Below are positions 36,685 through 44,708 of a stretch of DNA of 64,000 nt, in pieces. The stretch is taken from contig NZ_CADIKL010000035.1 of the NCBI RefSeq assembly GCF_902859945.1, positions 27,499 to 91,498 on the forward strand, read 5' to 3'. Each line of letters begins with the position of its first letter. Within the stretch, counting starts at the first letter, position 1. Origin of the DNA: Paraburkholderia caffeinitolerans (lineage in GTDB: Bacteria; Pseudomonadota; Gammaproteobacteria; Burkholderiales; Burkholderiaceae). The notes under the pieces are model-generated. The model was given only the letters and a program-made list of their open reading frames with translations. It had not been told where the DNA came from and did no database searches. A program made the position numbers and the translations under genes.

Positions 36685-37137
36685 ATGAAAACCAGTGCGC
36701 CCACCTTCAGCCAGCAGCACAAGATTCACTTTTCCGAATGCGATCCGGCCGGCATCGTGTTCTATCCGCAGTACTTCGTGCTGTTCAACGACCTCATCGA
36801 GTCGTGGATCGACACGCTCCTGCCCGAGGGCTATCACGGCGTGATCGGCGCGCGGCGCGTGGGCCTGCCCACGGTGCATCTGGAAGTCGATTTCAAGGCG
36901 GTCAGCAAGATGGGCGAAGAGGTGTGGCTCTCGCTCGATGTCGAGCGTATCGGCCATGCGTCGCTCACGCTGGCGTGGGCGTGCACGGGTACCGACGGCG
37001 TTGTGCGCATGAGCGCACGGCAGACCATCGTGACGACCTCGCTCGACACGCACAAGGCCATACCGATTCCCGACGATTTGCGCCAGGCGATTGAAAGCGC
37101 GGCGCCCGCAGCCGAGGTGCGAGCGCGCGAACACTGA
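36685..37137 (+). CDS. Acyl-CoA thioesterase (4-hydroxybenzoyl-CoA thioesterase type)
   Basis: A 150-residue hot-dog-fold thioesterase. The catalytic loop HFSECDPAGIVFYPQYF has the Asp (residue 20) typical of the 4-hydroxybenzoyl-CoA thioesterase type (D-P-A-G). It lies 28 bp after the oxidoreductase beta gene and is probably co-transcribed. It may release a free aromatic acid from an aroyl-CoA, for example anthranilate from 2-aminobenzoyl-CoA, or remove dead-end CoA esters. ATG 36685 is the first codon with family-like sequence after it; GGGTTATCC just upstream (36662-36670) matches the start of the regulatory block seen at the two other sites. Confidence 0.85.
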   Translation: MKTSAPTFSQQHKIHFSECDPAGIVFYPQYFVLFNDLIESWIDTLLPEGYHGVIGARRVGLPTVHLEVDFKAVSKMGEEVWLSLDVERIGHASLTLAWACTGTDGVVRMSARQTIVTTSLDTHKAIPIPDDLRQAIESAAPAAEVRAREH

Positions 37138-37156
37138 ACCGGGCGTGGCCAGCTTT

Positions 37157-37606
37157 TCAGGCAGCCGGGCGATGCAGATCGATCAGCAGGCGCAGCGTGG
37201 CCTTGAGTTCCTCGGCCTTTTGCGCGCCGAGCGGCGCGAGCACCTGATCTTCGTGCAGCTTGGCCTGCACGATCAATTCGGAAACGAGCTTCTGCCCTTG
37301 CGGCGTGATGCGCACGAACGTGACGCGCCGGTCTGTTTCGCTGGGGATGCGCTTGACATAGCCTTGCGCCTCCATGCGGTCGAGCAGGCGCGTCACGGTC
37401 GGCTGTTTCGTAACGGAAACCTGCGCGAGGCGGCCGATGCTCATGGCTTTCCCATCGGAAAGCGTGGACAGTACGCGCCAGTCCGAGACCTCGAAGCCGG
37501 CCGCCTGCACGATCACGTGGAATTCGCCGGAGATCAGCTGGCTGACCTGGGCGAGCAGCGCCGGCGTGTAACTGTCGGCAAAGCTGTTGGGAGAAGACGG
37601 GTTCAT
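37157..37606 (-). CDS. MarR-family regulator (likely controls oxidoreductase and cyclase genes)
   Basis: A 149-residue winged-helix MarR protein: VSDWRVLSTLSDGKAMSIGRLAQVSVTKQPTVTRLLDRMEAQGYVKR in part, then the wing DRRVTFVRITPQGQKLV. MarR proteins usually repress catabolic genes and are released by an aromatic effector. It is convergent with the thioesterase gene (19 bp) and divergent from the cyclase gene. The intergenic region carries the operator-like block that also precedes the oxidoreductase operon. ATG 37606 gives a usual MarR length; the upstream extension to 37660 is unlikely. Confidence 0.85.
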   Translation of the reverse strand: MNPSSPNSFADSYTPALLAQVSQLISGEFHVIVQAAGFEVSDWRVLSTLSDGKAMSIGRLAQVSVTKQPTVTRLLDRMEAQGYVKRIPSETDRRVTFVRITPQGQKLVSELIVQAKLHEDQVLAPLGAQKAEELKATLRLLIDLHRPAA

Positions 37607-37705
37607 ACGGGAAATTGACGGGCTGCGGAGCGTGGACGGCCTCCGCCGGAACGCAAACATACCACGACCCTCGCCCGCGTCCCCTTGTTTCCGAAAGGGA
37701 AAAAG

Positions 37706-37746
37706 GGGTTAACCATGATTTTGAATTTATTTAGACCTAAAGATAA
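37706..37746. promoter_or_regulatory. Second copy of the conserved regulatory block (marR / cyclase)
   Basis: Between the divergent marR and cyclase genes: GGGTTAACCATGATTTTG, then an AT-rich part with the perfect inverted repeat TTTAG-AC-CTAAA (37730-37741). The alignment with 32873-32913 is gap-free. This is the best candidate for autoregulation of the MarR protein and joint control of the cyclase gene. Confidence 0.7.
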
Positions 37747-37806
37747 TTTTAGCGTGCGTGGCGATGGCCGGGCACGTCCACGGTTGAACGAGCAGAGGAG
37801 CGCAAC

Positions 37807-38586
37807 ATGACGAGCAGTCTGGAGCAACTGACCACTGATCTGGCGAGTGGCCGTGTGCGCGTGGTCGATCTCACGCAAACGCTTTCGCCCGATTTTCCGG
37901 CCTTGCAACTGCCGCCGCAGTTCGGCCAGGTGTGGGCCTTCAAGATGGAGAAAATCAGCCAGTACGACGAGCGCGGGCCCGGTTGGTACTGGAACAACTT
38001 CTCGTGCGGCGAGCATACCGGCACGCACTTCGATGCGCCGGTGCACTGGATTTCCGGCAAGGACCACGCACAGAACGCCGTGGACACCATCGACGTAAAA
38101 AATTTCATCGCGCCGGCTGTGGTGCTGGACGCGAGCGCCGAAGTCGCCGCGAATCCCGACTGGCTGCTCACGGTGGACTTTCTGCAGACGTGGGAAGCGC
38201 GGCACGGCCGCATTCCCGCGGGCGCGTGGGTCTTGCTGCGCTCGGACTGGTCGAAGCGCACGGACCCGGCCGAGTTCCTGAACCTGCGCGAAGATGGCGC
38301 GCACACGCCGGGGCCGACCCAGCAAGCGGTCGAGTGGCTGATTCACGAGCGCGAGGTTCACGGTTTCGGCGTCGAGACCATCAACACCGACGCAGGGCAG
38401 GCCTATGCCTGGCCCGTGCCGTATCCGTGCCACACGCTCATGCATGGGTCGAACCGCTATGGCCTGCAGTGCCTGCGCAATCTCGACCAGTTGCCGCCCA
38501 CGGGCGCGGTGATCGTCTCGGCGCCGCTGAAGATCCAGGCTGGCTCGGGCAGCCCCTTGCGCGTGCTCGCGCTGGTGCAGGACTGA
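37807..38586 (+). CDS. Cyclase-family metal hydrolase (isatin hydrolase / kynurenine formamidase-like)
   Basis: A 259-residue protein of the cyclase family. The Mn/Zn-binding motif H-x-G-T-H-x-D-x-P-x-H is HTGTHFDAPVHW (His 70, His 74, Asp 76, His 80). Relatives include kynurenine formamidase (KynB, about 210 residues, product N-formylkynurenine to kynurenine) and isatin hydrolase (about 260 residues, opens isatin to isatinate). Length and the neighbouring aryl-oxo-acid oxidoreductase favour the isatin hydrolase type, but KynB-like activity is not excluded. It has its own promoter region shared with the divergent marR gene. It ends before a hairpin convergent with surE. Confidence 0.75.
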   Translation: MTSSLEQLTTDLASGRVRVVDLTQTLSPDFPALQLPPQFGQVWAFKMEKISQYDERGPGWYWNNFSCGEHTGTHFDAPVHWISGKDHAQNAVDTIDVKNFIAPAVVLDASAEVAANPDWLLTVDFLQTWEARHGRIPAGAWVLLRSDWSKRTDPAEFLNLREDGAHTPGPTQQAVEWLIHEREVHGFGVETINTDAGQAYAWPVPYPCHTLMHGSNRYGLQCLRNLDQLPPTGAVIVSAPLKIQAGSGSPLRVLALVQD

Positions 38587-38594
38587 GCTGAATT

Positions 38595-38621
38595 GCCGCC
38601 GCCGTAGCAACGGCCGGCGGC
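38595..38621. terminator. Bidirectional hairpin between cyclase and surE genes
   Basis: GCCGCCGCCG (38595-38604) pairs with CGG-C-CGGCGGC (38611-38621, one bulged base) around loop TAGCAA, between two convergent stops (38586 and 38637). No T-run. Confidence 0.5.
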
Positions 38622-38636
38622 TACTTGCTTAGTCGT

Positions 38637-39425
38637 TCATTGGCCCGCGCCCAGTGCCTGCGCGAGCACCGCGAAAGTGCGCTCGTCGGTGCGGTCGAAA
38701 TGGAGCGGCGTGACCGAAATGCCTCCCGAGTAGACCACGGCCGTTTCCGAATCCGGCCCGTTCTCGCGCGGGCCGCGCGTGAAGCGCAGCCAGTGATATT
38801 CGATGCCGCGCGGATCGATTTGCGGGACCACGTCGATGCCCTGCACGAGCCCCACGCCCTGGCGCGTGACGGTGAGCGGTCCGGCCGCGCCCGGATCCAC
38901 ATCGGGGAAATTCACGTTCAGGCATACGGGCGCTTCGTGCGCAATCGCCGCGAGGCGCCGGATCACGTCCGGCGCGAGCGCGCGGGCCGTGTCCCAGCGC
39001 ACATGGTCGCGGTCGCGGTAGATCTGGCTCAACGCGATCGACGGCAAGCCGAGCAGCAAGCCCGTCATGGCCGCGCCCACGGTGCCGGAAAATATCGTTT
39101 CCACGCCGAGATTCGAGCCCCGGTTAATGCCCGAGAGCACAAGCGTGGGCCTCACGTCGCCCATCAGGTGGCGCACCGCCATCACCACGCAGTCGCCGGG
39201 CGTGCCGAGCACACCGAAGCGGCGCTCGCCGCGCCGGGTCACCCGCAGCGGCGAGTGCAGGCTGACCGAATGGGACGTGCCGCTTTGGTCGTGTTCGGGC
39301 GCGACCACCCACACTTCATGCGCGAGTTCGGCGGCGACGGCTTCGAGCACGGCGAGGCCAGGCGCGTCGATGCCGTCATCGTTGGTGAGGAGCACGCAGG
39401 GCAGTTTCGAGTGGGATGAGGACAT
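38637..39425 (-). CDS. surE: 5'/3'-nucleotidase SurE
   Basis: A 262-residue SurE. The metal-binding N-terminus LLTNDDGIDAPGL has Asp 16 and Asp 17, followed by VVAPEHDQSGTSHS and VLSGINRGSNLG, all diagnostic. SurE removes phosphate from 5'- and 3'-nucleotides and short polyphosphates in the stationary phase or stress. The usual surE lies beside pcm/nlpD/rpoS; here it is not, so this may be a second copy. The frame is open far upstream (to 40658) only because of GC bias. Confidence 0.9.
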   Translation of the reverse strand: MSSSHSKLPCVLLTNDDGIDAPGLAVLEAVAAELAHEVWVVAPEHDQSGTSHSVSLHSPLRVTRRGERRFGVLGTPGDCVVMAVRHLMGDVRPTLVLSGINRGSNLGVETIFSGTVGAAMTGLLLGLPSIALSQIYRDRDHVRWDTARALAPDVIRRLAAIAHEAPVCLNVNFPDVDPGAAGPLTVTRQGVGLVQGIDVVPQIDPRGIEYHWLRFTRGPRENGPDSETAVVYSGGISVTPLHFDRTDERTFAVLAQALGAGQ

Positions 39426-39581
39426 GTCGGGTCTCGTTGGGGATGGGCGGCTATTATCGATCGATTCAGGGAGGCAAGAGGCGGATTCCGCGCTATTTCG
39501 CGCCGGATCATGGCCCATCCGGGATAGACTAGCGGCTCGTTTAATGTGGTAAATGCGGCCTGCCTGCCGCGAGGAGACCCC

Positions 39582-40646
39582 GTGAAGTCGCAAGACCTGC
39601 CAGATATTGCTCGCGTACTGTTTGTCGTCGCGATTCTCTGCGCGTTGACGGTCGGCTCCCTGTACGTCATGCGCCCGTTCATTCCGGGGCTGATCTGGGC
39701 GACCACCATCGTGGTCGCGACATGGCCCGCGATGCTCGCCGTCGAGCGGCGCGTGGGCAAGCGGCGCTGGCTCGCGACGCTCATCATGCTGCTGATCCTG
39801 CTGTTCGTGATCGTCCTGCCGCTCTATGAAGCGATCTCGACGCTCGCGGTGCACGCCAGCGAGATCATGGATCTGATCCGCAAGCTGCCCGAGTACGCCT
39901 TGCCGCCGCCGCCGGGCTGGATTCACGAGGTGCCCGTGCTGGGCGCGCGCGCGGCCAAAGAATGGCAGACGCTTTCCGACGCAGGCCCCGGAGGCTTGCT
40001 CGCGCAGCTCCAGCCCTATGTGTCGATTGCGGCGCACTGGCTCATCACTCATGCAGCATCGGTGGGCGTGTTCGTGATGCACATGCTCGTCACGGTGGTC
40101 ATCACGGGCATCCTGTACACGCAGGGCGAGCAGGCTGCGGCCTTCGTCACGCGCTTCGCGGCGCGCATCGCCCCGGAACGCGGCCCCGAGGCCGTGCGGC
40201 TCGCGGGCGCTTCGATTCGCGCGGTCGCGCTCGGCATCGTCGTCACGGCGGTGCTGCAGTCCGCGCTGGGCGGCATTGGCCTCGCGGTCGCCGGCGTGCC
40301 CGGCGCGGGCGTGCTCACCGCCTTGATGCTGCTGCTGTGCCTCGCGCAAATCGGCCCGAGCCTGCCGCTGATCGGCGGCATTGTCTGGCTGTTCATGAAC
40401 GACTCGCACCTCGTGGCCATCCTGTTCACGGTCTGGGCGGTGTTGGTCGCCATGCTCGACAACGTGGTGCGCCCGGCACTGATTCGGCGCGGCGTGAATC
40501 TTTCGATGCTGCTGATTCTCTCCGGCGTGCTGGGCGGGATGTTCGCGTTCGGCATCGTTGGCCTGTTTATCGGACCGGTGATTCTTGCGGTGTCGTCGGC
40601 GCTGCTGACTGCCTGGATGAGCAAGATGCCGTCCACGTCCGCCTGA
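39582..40646 (+). CDS. AI-2E family transporter (YdiK/PerM type)
   Basis: A 354-residue polytopic membrane protein, with GTG start at 39582 and GAGGAG about 5 bases upstream. Hydrophobic helices: VLFVVAILCALTVGSLYVM, the RRWLATLIMLLILLFVIVLPL region, VGVFVMHMLVTVVITGILYT, and a C-terminal half with the glycine-rich LSGVLGGMFAFGIVGLFIGPVILAVSS signature. The family includes TqsA/PerM-type exporters of unknown substrate; AI-2 export is established for only a few. It converges on the DUF2827 cluster. Upstream is a 156-bp gap with surE. Confidence 0.85.
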   Translation: MKSQDLPDIARVLFVVAILCALTVGSLYVMRPFIPGLIWATTIVVATWPAMLAVERRVGKRRWLATLIMLLILLFVIVLPLYEAISTLAVHASEIMDLIRKLPEYALPPPPGWIHEVPVLGARAAKEWQTLSDAGPGGLLAQLQPYVSIAAHWLITHAASVGVFVMHMLVTVVITGILYTQGEQAAAFVTRFAARIAPERGPEAVRLAGASIRAVALGIVVTAVLQSALGGIGLAVAGVPGAGVLTALMLLLCLAQIGPSLPLIGGIVWLFMNDSHLVAILFTVWAVLVAMLDNVVRPALIRRGVNLSMLLILSGVLGGMFAFGIVGLFIGPVILAVSSALLTAWMSKMPSTSA

Positions 40647-40697
40647 ATCCCGCCTCAACGTCGTTCATTCCTCTCAATCGCGGCCGCCTGCCAGGCT

Positions 40698-41867
40698 TTA
40701 GCGCAGCGGCCGCGCCATCAACTCATCGAGCAATGCCTGATACGTTTTCACGACCCGCTCGTTGAACGGCAGGAAACGTGCGATCTCCCGGCGCTGCTTC
40801 ATGCGCCAGCCAGTGGTGTCGTGCCCGCGTGCGTCGATGGCCCTGATGAGTTGCCGTGCGCCATGATGCGCATCGTTGGCCTCGTAGTAGTAGCCGAGCT
40901 CGCGGCACAGCGTGGCGTTGTGCACGAGCGGGTAGCCCTGCCAGCACACCTCCAGATAGAAGTAGTTCAGCGGGTTTTCCAGCTGGTGCGAGACCACTAC
41001 GTCGGTGTTCTGCGCGAGGAAGGTCGGCGTGTCGTGGCGGCCGAGAAACAGCGCCTTGTGCTCGCGCACGATATCGAGCTGGTTCATTAACGCAATGAAA
41101 TCGCGGTTCTCCTGAGCGAGCTTCAGCGCATTGGTTACCTGCAGCAATTCGATGGCGTCGGGGCGCTTGCGGTAGGCCAGTTCCGCGATCAGCGCGGGGT
41201 AAAGGCAGAATTTCACGACGTTGATGTTGGGCTCCATCACCGTGAGCCGTGCCGGCGCACGGCCTTCGTCGCGCGGCGCGTACACGCCGCCTTCCGGCAA
41301 CGCGCGGGTGCGCTCCTCGAGAAACACCGGACTCCAGACGAACGGCACGACGCGCCCCGTCGTGCGGCGCAAGACTTCCAGATACGACTGGCTGTTGCCG
41401 GCCACTTGCGGAATGATCCAGATGTCGTCGTAGCGCTGGTTGACGAACAGATTGCCGTTCCACATGGGCTTGTTGAAGAGTATTCCCTCGGTGGCGTGGA
41501 TGTACTCGAAGCCGCAGCAATAAGAGACCAGTCGCACGCCGCGCGCCTTCAGCCACGCGGTGCGCACGCCGTCCAGCTGGCCACCCAGTTCGATCACGAG
41601 GTCCAGTTCGTCCTTCGCCTCGTCGAATGCGCGCGTGGGCCAGCGTTCGAGACTCCACGGCAGTTCGCGCGTTACCGGCACGGCGGTCGTGTTCACCAGC
41701 GTGACGCTCGCGACGCCGGGGCAATGCCGCAGCGTGTCGGCGAGAAACACCGCGTTCTGCTTGATGCCGTTGTTCCAGAGCGTTTCGTTGGGCTGATGCA
41801 GCCCGATCGTGATGCCGATTCTGAGGTCTTTGGCCTGGTTCTTGCCGTTTTGCGTGGCGGTGCTCAT
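40698..41867 (-). CDS. DUF2827 protein 3 (glycosyltransferase-like), third gene of operon
   Basis: A 389-residue cytoplasmic protein of DUF2827. The N-terminal Rossmann-like half begins LRIGITIGLHQPNETLWNNGIKQNAVFLADTL; the C-terminal half has VVVSHQLENPLNYFYLEVCWQGYPLVHN in part, the pattern of the donor-binding region of GT-B glycosyltransferases (His/Glu/Asn with Y-L-E). VMEPNINVVKF is another conserved segment. Its start overlaps the previous gene's stop by four bases (ATGA at 41864-41867), so it is translationally coupled. DUF2827 has no assigned reaction that I know; transferase activity is inferred from fold-like motifs and from the neighbouring Ser/Thr-rich adhesin. Confidence 0.85.
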   Translation of the reverse strand: MSTATQNGKNQAKDLRIGITIGLHQPNETLWNNGIKQNAVFLADTLRHCPGVASVTLVNTTAVPVTRELPWSLERWPTRAFDEAKDELDLVIELGGQLDGVRTAWLKARGVRLVSYCCGFEYIHATEGILFNKPMWNGNLFVNQRYDDIWIIPQVAGNSQSYLEVLRRTTGRVVPFVWSPVFLEERTRALPEGGVYAPRDEGRAPARLTVMEPNINVVKFCLYPALIAELAYRKRPDAIELLQVTNALKLAQENRDFIALMNQLDIVREHKALFLGRHDTPTFLAQNTDVVVSHQLENPLNYFYLEVCWQGYPLVHNATLCRELGYYYEANDAHHGARQLIRAIDARGHDTTGWRMKQRREIARFLPFNERVVKTYQALLDELMARPLR

Positions 41868-43078
41868 GCTGCTTCCTTTTCGAACAGCGCGGCAATCGCG
41901 GCGCCATAGGCGTGGACGTTGGCGGCGTACTCGGGGTGCAGCGTTGCGAGGAACGCTTGCGCATCGCGCCGGTACGAATCCAGGTTGTTGTCGTGCGTGG
42001 CGAGTGCGTGCAACAAGGCTTGCCCGCCTTCCTCGCAGTCGAAATCGTGATAGCGATAACCGCAGTTGCCGATCAGGTGCGAGTTGTGCACGAGCGGATA
42101 GCCTCCGTGCAATGCTTCGTAGTACAGGTAATTCTGCGGGTTCTCCCATTGATGCGTGACGACCACATCCACGTCGCGCGCCATGACCTGATAGAACGGA
42201 TAGCGCCCTTCGAACGACGCCAGCCCGTGGCGCACGATGTCGAGACTATTGGCGAACCCGCGAAATCCAGCGTGTTCCTTGGACTTGAAGGTGTTGTAGG
42301 CCCACACGTGTTCGAGCGCATCGGGATTCGCGCGGTGCGCGCTCTCGCAGCACAGCATCGGAATCTGGCTGGTCTTGACCATGCAGATGTTCGGCTCGAA
42401 GATGCCCGCGCGCCAGCGGCGGCGGCCCGGCTCGTAGCCGAAATGCTGGCCTTCGGGCAGCGCGGCGGCGGCCTTCTCGAGCACGAGCGGGGTCCACAGG
42501 TGAGGCATGATGCGCACCGGCGCGCGCATGGCGCTGCGGTAGTACGGCATGCAGGTGGTTTCGTACTCGGCCAGCGTCCAGATTTCGTCGTAAGGCGCAC
42601 CGCTGATGAGCAGCGCGTGCGGCAGGTTGAAGATCATGCGCTCGATGTCGATCACATAGTCGTTGCCCACGCGCATCGAGACGACCTTGCCGCCGCGGTC
42701 GCGGAAGTTGGCAATCCACGCGCGGTCGAGCTGCGCGCTCATTTCGATCATCAGGTCGAGCCGCGTGGCTGCGTCGGTCATGTCGATGAGCGGCGCGGGC
42801 GCGTCCTTGACGAAGCGGCGCGCGTCGTCGAGGTCGCCGTCGCCGCCGCCGATCACGAGATAGACCTCGGCCACCGACTCGATCTTGCGCAGCAGCATCA
42901 CGAGAAACAGGCAGTTCTGGAAAATGCCGTTTTCCCACAGCGACTGCTCGCCCTTGCGCACGAAGAGCGATACGCCGACCTTGAGGCCGTGCGGCGCCGA
43001 TGCGGCCCGGCCGCGCGGCGCGGATGCCGGTTGCATTTTTTGCTGTTCAAGCGGCTGAGCGGTTTCGGGCGTGTTCAT
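41864..43078 (-). CDS. DUF2827 protein 2 (glycosyltransferase-like)
   Basis: A 404-residue DUF2827 protein with a short polar N-terminal extension (Pro/Gln/Ala-rich, about residues 1-30), then VGVSLFVRKGEQSLWENGIFQNCLFLVMLLR in part, EPNICMVKTSQIPML, and VVVTHQWENPQNYLYYEALHGGYPLVHNS in part. It is clearly paralogous to its two neighbours. It overlaps both by ATGA junctions (41864-41867 and 43075-43078), so all three make one polycistron. Middle gene of the set. Confidence 0.85.
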   Translation of the reverse strand: MNTPETAQPLEQQKMQPASAPRGRAASAPHGLKVGVSLFVRKGEQSLWENGIFQNCLFLVMLLRKIESVAEVYLVIGGGDGDLDDARRFVKDAPAPLIDMTDAATRLDLMIEMSAQLDRAWIANFRDRGGKVVSMRVGNDYVIDIERMIFNLPHALLISGAPYDEIWTLAEYETTCMPYYRSAMRAPVRIMPHLWTPLVLEKAAAALPEGQHFGYEPGRRRWRAGIFEPNICMVKTSQIPMLCCESAHRANPDALEHVWAYNTFKSKEHAGFRGFANSLDIVRHGLASFEGRYPFYQVMARDVDVVVTHQWENPQNYLYYEALHGGYPLVHNSHLIGNCGYRYHDFDCEEGGQALLHALATHDNNLDSYRRDAQAFLATLHPEYAANVHAYGAAIAALFEKEAA

Positions 43079-44232
43079 ACGGACCTCCGGGTCGGTGCGT
43101 GCTCGACGAGCGCTTGCAGGCGCTGCGCATAGCCATGCAGATTTTCTTCGTTATACGGATCAACTGCGTCGAACACGGCGCGTGTGCGAGCGCGGTACGC
43201 GGCAAGCCCGGCGTCGTGCGTGCGCGCGGCGGCAATCAATTGCTGGCCGCCTTCGTGAGCGTCGAAGCCCGGGTAGTAATAGCCCGCGCCGAAGCTGGCG
43301 AGCCACGGCGAGTTGTGAATCAGCGGGTAGTCGCCGTGCAGCACGTCGAGATAGCTGTAGTTCTGGTCGTTGTCCCATTGATGCGCGACCACGGCGTCGG
43401 TGTGCTGGCTCATGAAGCCCGCGATATCGTGGCGGCCATGAAAAGTGGCGCGATGCTCGCGCACGAGATCGAGCGAGTTGGCCAGATGCAGCATCGTCAG
43501 GTGATCCTTCATGTGCAGCGTGTTGAGCGCGTGCAGCGCGGCGACGCTCGCGCGGTCGGCGCGGTACGCCTCGTCGCAGGCGAGCATCGGAATGCTCGAG
43601 CATTTCACTACCGAGATATTCGGCTCGAAGATCGCCACGCGCAGCGCGCCGCCGGCAGCTTCGCGAGCGCCGCGGCTACGCTCCGTGTCGTAGCCGTACT
43701 CCAGACCGTGCTGGGCCAGCTCGGCGATGCGCGCCTGCAGGAAGCCCGAATGCCAGACGTAGGGCACCACGTGCACGGGGCAGCGGTGCAGGGTGCGCAT
43801 CATCGGCACGTGCAGGCGGTCCTTGGAGACCACCCAGATTTCGTCGCAGCGGTCGGGGCGCGAGGTGTGCACGGGCTTGTTGAACACGACCGGCTCCACA
43901 AGCCCCACATACGGTTGCCCGCAGCAGTAATAGACCACCTTGCGGCCACGCGCACGCATCAGATCGAGCCAGGCGTTGTCGAGCGCGCCGGCCATCTCGA
44001 TGACCACGTCGACGGCGTCGGTGGCTTCTTGCTGGGTGAGGAGGGTCAGGCCCGGCGCGATGGCGTCGACCGGTTGCGGCAGGCGCTGTTCGCTGCCGAC
44101 GTCGATGAGAACGACCGACTCCACGAACGGGAGCCGCTGGAAAGCTTGTGCAATGAAGATGACGTTTTGGCCGAGCCCGTTCTGCCAGATGCTCTGGCCC
44201 TCGTGACTGAGCACCGAAATGCCGATTCTCAT
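43075..44232 (-). CDS. DUF2827 protein 1 (glycosyltransferase-like), first gene of operon
   Basis: A 385-residue DUF2827 protein: MRIGISVLSHEGQSIWQNGLGQNVIFIAQAF in part, VIEMAGALDNAWLDLMRARGRKVVYYCCGQP in part, EPNISVVKCSSIPML, and VVAHQWDNDQNYSYLDVLHGDYPLIHNS in part. The conserved histidines and E/N positions match the other two copies. It is divergent from the trimeric autotransporter with 476 bp between, which must contain promoters for both. Three similar but not identical copies suggest they add different sugars or form a complex. Confidence 0.85.
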   Translation of the reverse strand: MRIGISVLSHEGQSIWQNGLGQNVIFIAQAFQRLPFVESVVLIDVGSEQRLPQPVDAIAPGLTLLTQQEATDAVDVVIEMAGALDNAWLDLMRARGRKVVYYCCGQPYVGLVEPVVFNKPVHTSRPDRCDEIWVVSKDRLHVPMMRTLHRCPVHVVPYVWHSGFLQARIAELAQHGLEYGYDTERSRGAREAAGGALRVAIFEPNISVVKCSSIPMLACDEAYRADRASVAALHALNTLHMKDHLTMLHLANSLDLVREHRATFHGRHDIAGFMSQHTDAVVAHQWDNDQNYSYLDVLHGDYPLIHNSPWLASFGAGYYYPGFDAHEGGQQLIAAARTHDAGLAAYRARTRAVFDAVDPYNEENLHGYAQRLQALVEHAPTRRSV

Positions 44233-44708
44233 GATGTGTTTTCCGTGGATTGGCGCGGGGAATGGGTTTGCAGTGACGCGCTATGAGAGGCAGTTTGCGC
44301 CGGCGCTGGAAGCGTCGATATCGGAATAATTCGAATATCTCGAATTTAAATCATGGAGGGAATGGGGGCGATTTTTCACGGCCCGTCGCACCGTATAAAT
44401 TCGAAATCGGAACGGGTGTTTATTTACGTCAATTACCCGCTCGGCTATTTATAAGAATTTAAAGATCTGGTGGGCCGAGCCTTGAAAAATCCTGCCTCTC
44501 GGCCTGTTGGCGCGGCTGTACGGTTAGGACAAATTCGATAGAGGGGGGGTGTCCAGGGGTATTAGAAGGATTTCTATAGAGCGGGTCGGTGCCGGATGGA
44601 ATGCTTGCGATATTCGATTTCCGAACAAAAAACGCGGAAACGTCTGGCCGGTTAAAAAACCGAATTCAAGGAGCCGGGTAAGGCTCTTGAGACTGACCCG
44701 AGGGTGTT
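44233..44708. other. Divergent promoter region of DUF2827 operon and adhesin
   Basis: 476 bp, AT-rich compared with the flanks, without a convincing gene. It carries the inverted repeat at 44328-44346, further TTCGA-containing sequences (about 44399 and 44613), and two small hairpins in the adhesin leader: CGGTT-AAAA-AACCG (44649-44662) and GAGCC-GGGTAA-GGCTC (44671-44686). The hairpins could shape adhesin mRNA stability or translation. Confidence 0.5.
44328..44346. promoter_or_regulatory. Inverted repeat AATTCGA-N5-TCGAATT (putative operator)
   Basis: Perfect 7-bp arms (44328-44334 and 44340-44346) spaced by ATATC, located between the divergent DUF2827 and adhesin genes, 96 bp from the DUF2827 start. 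The size suits a dimeric regulator; none encoded nearby is an obvious partner. Confidence 0.45.
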
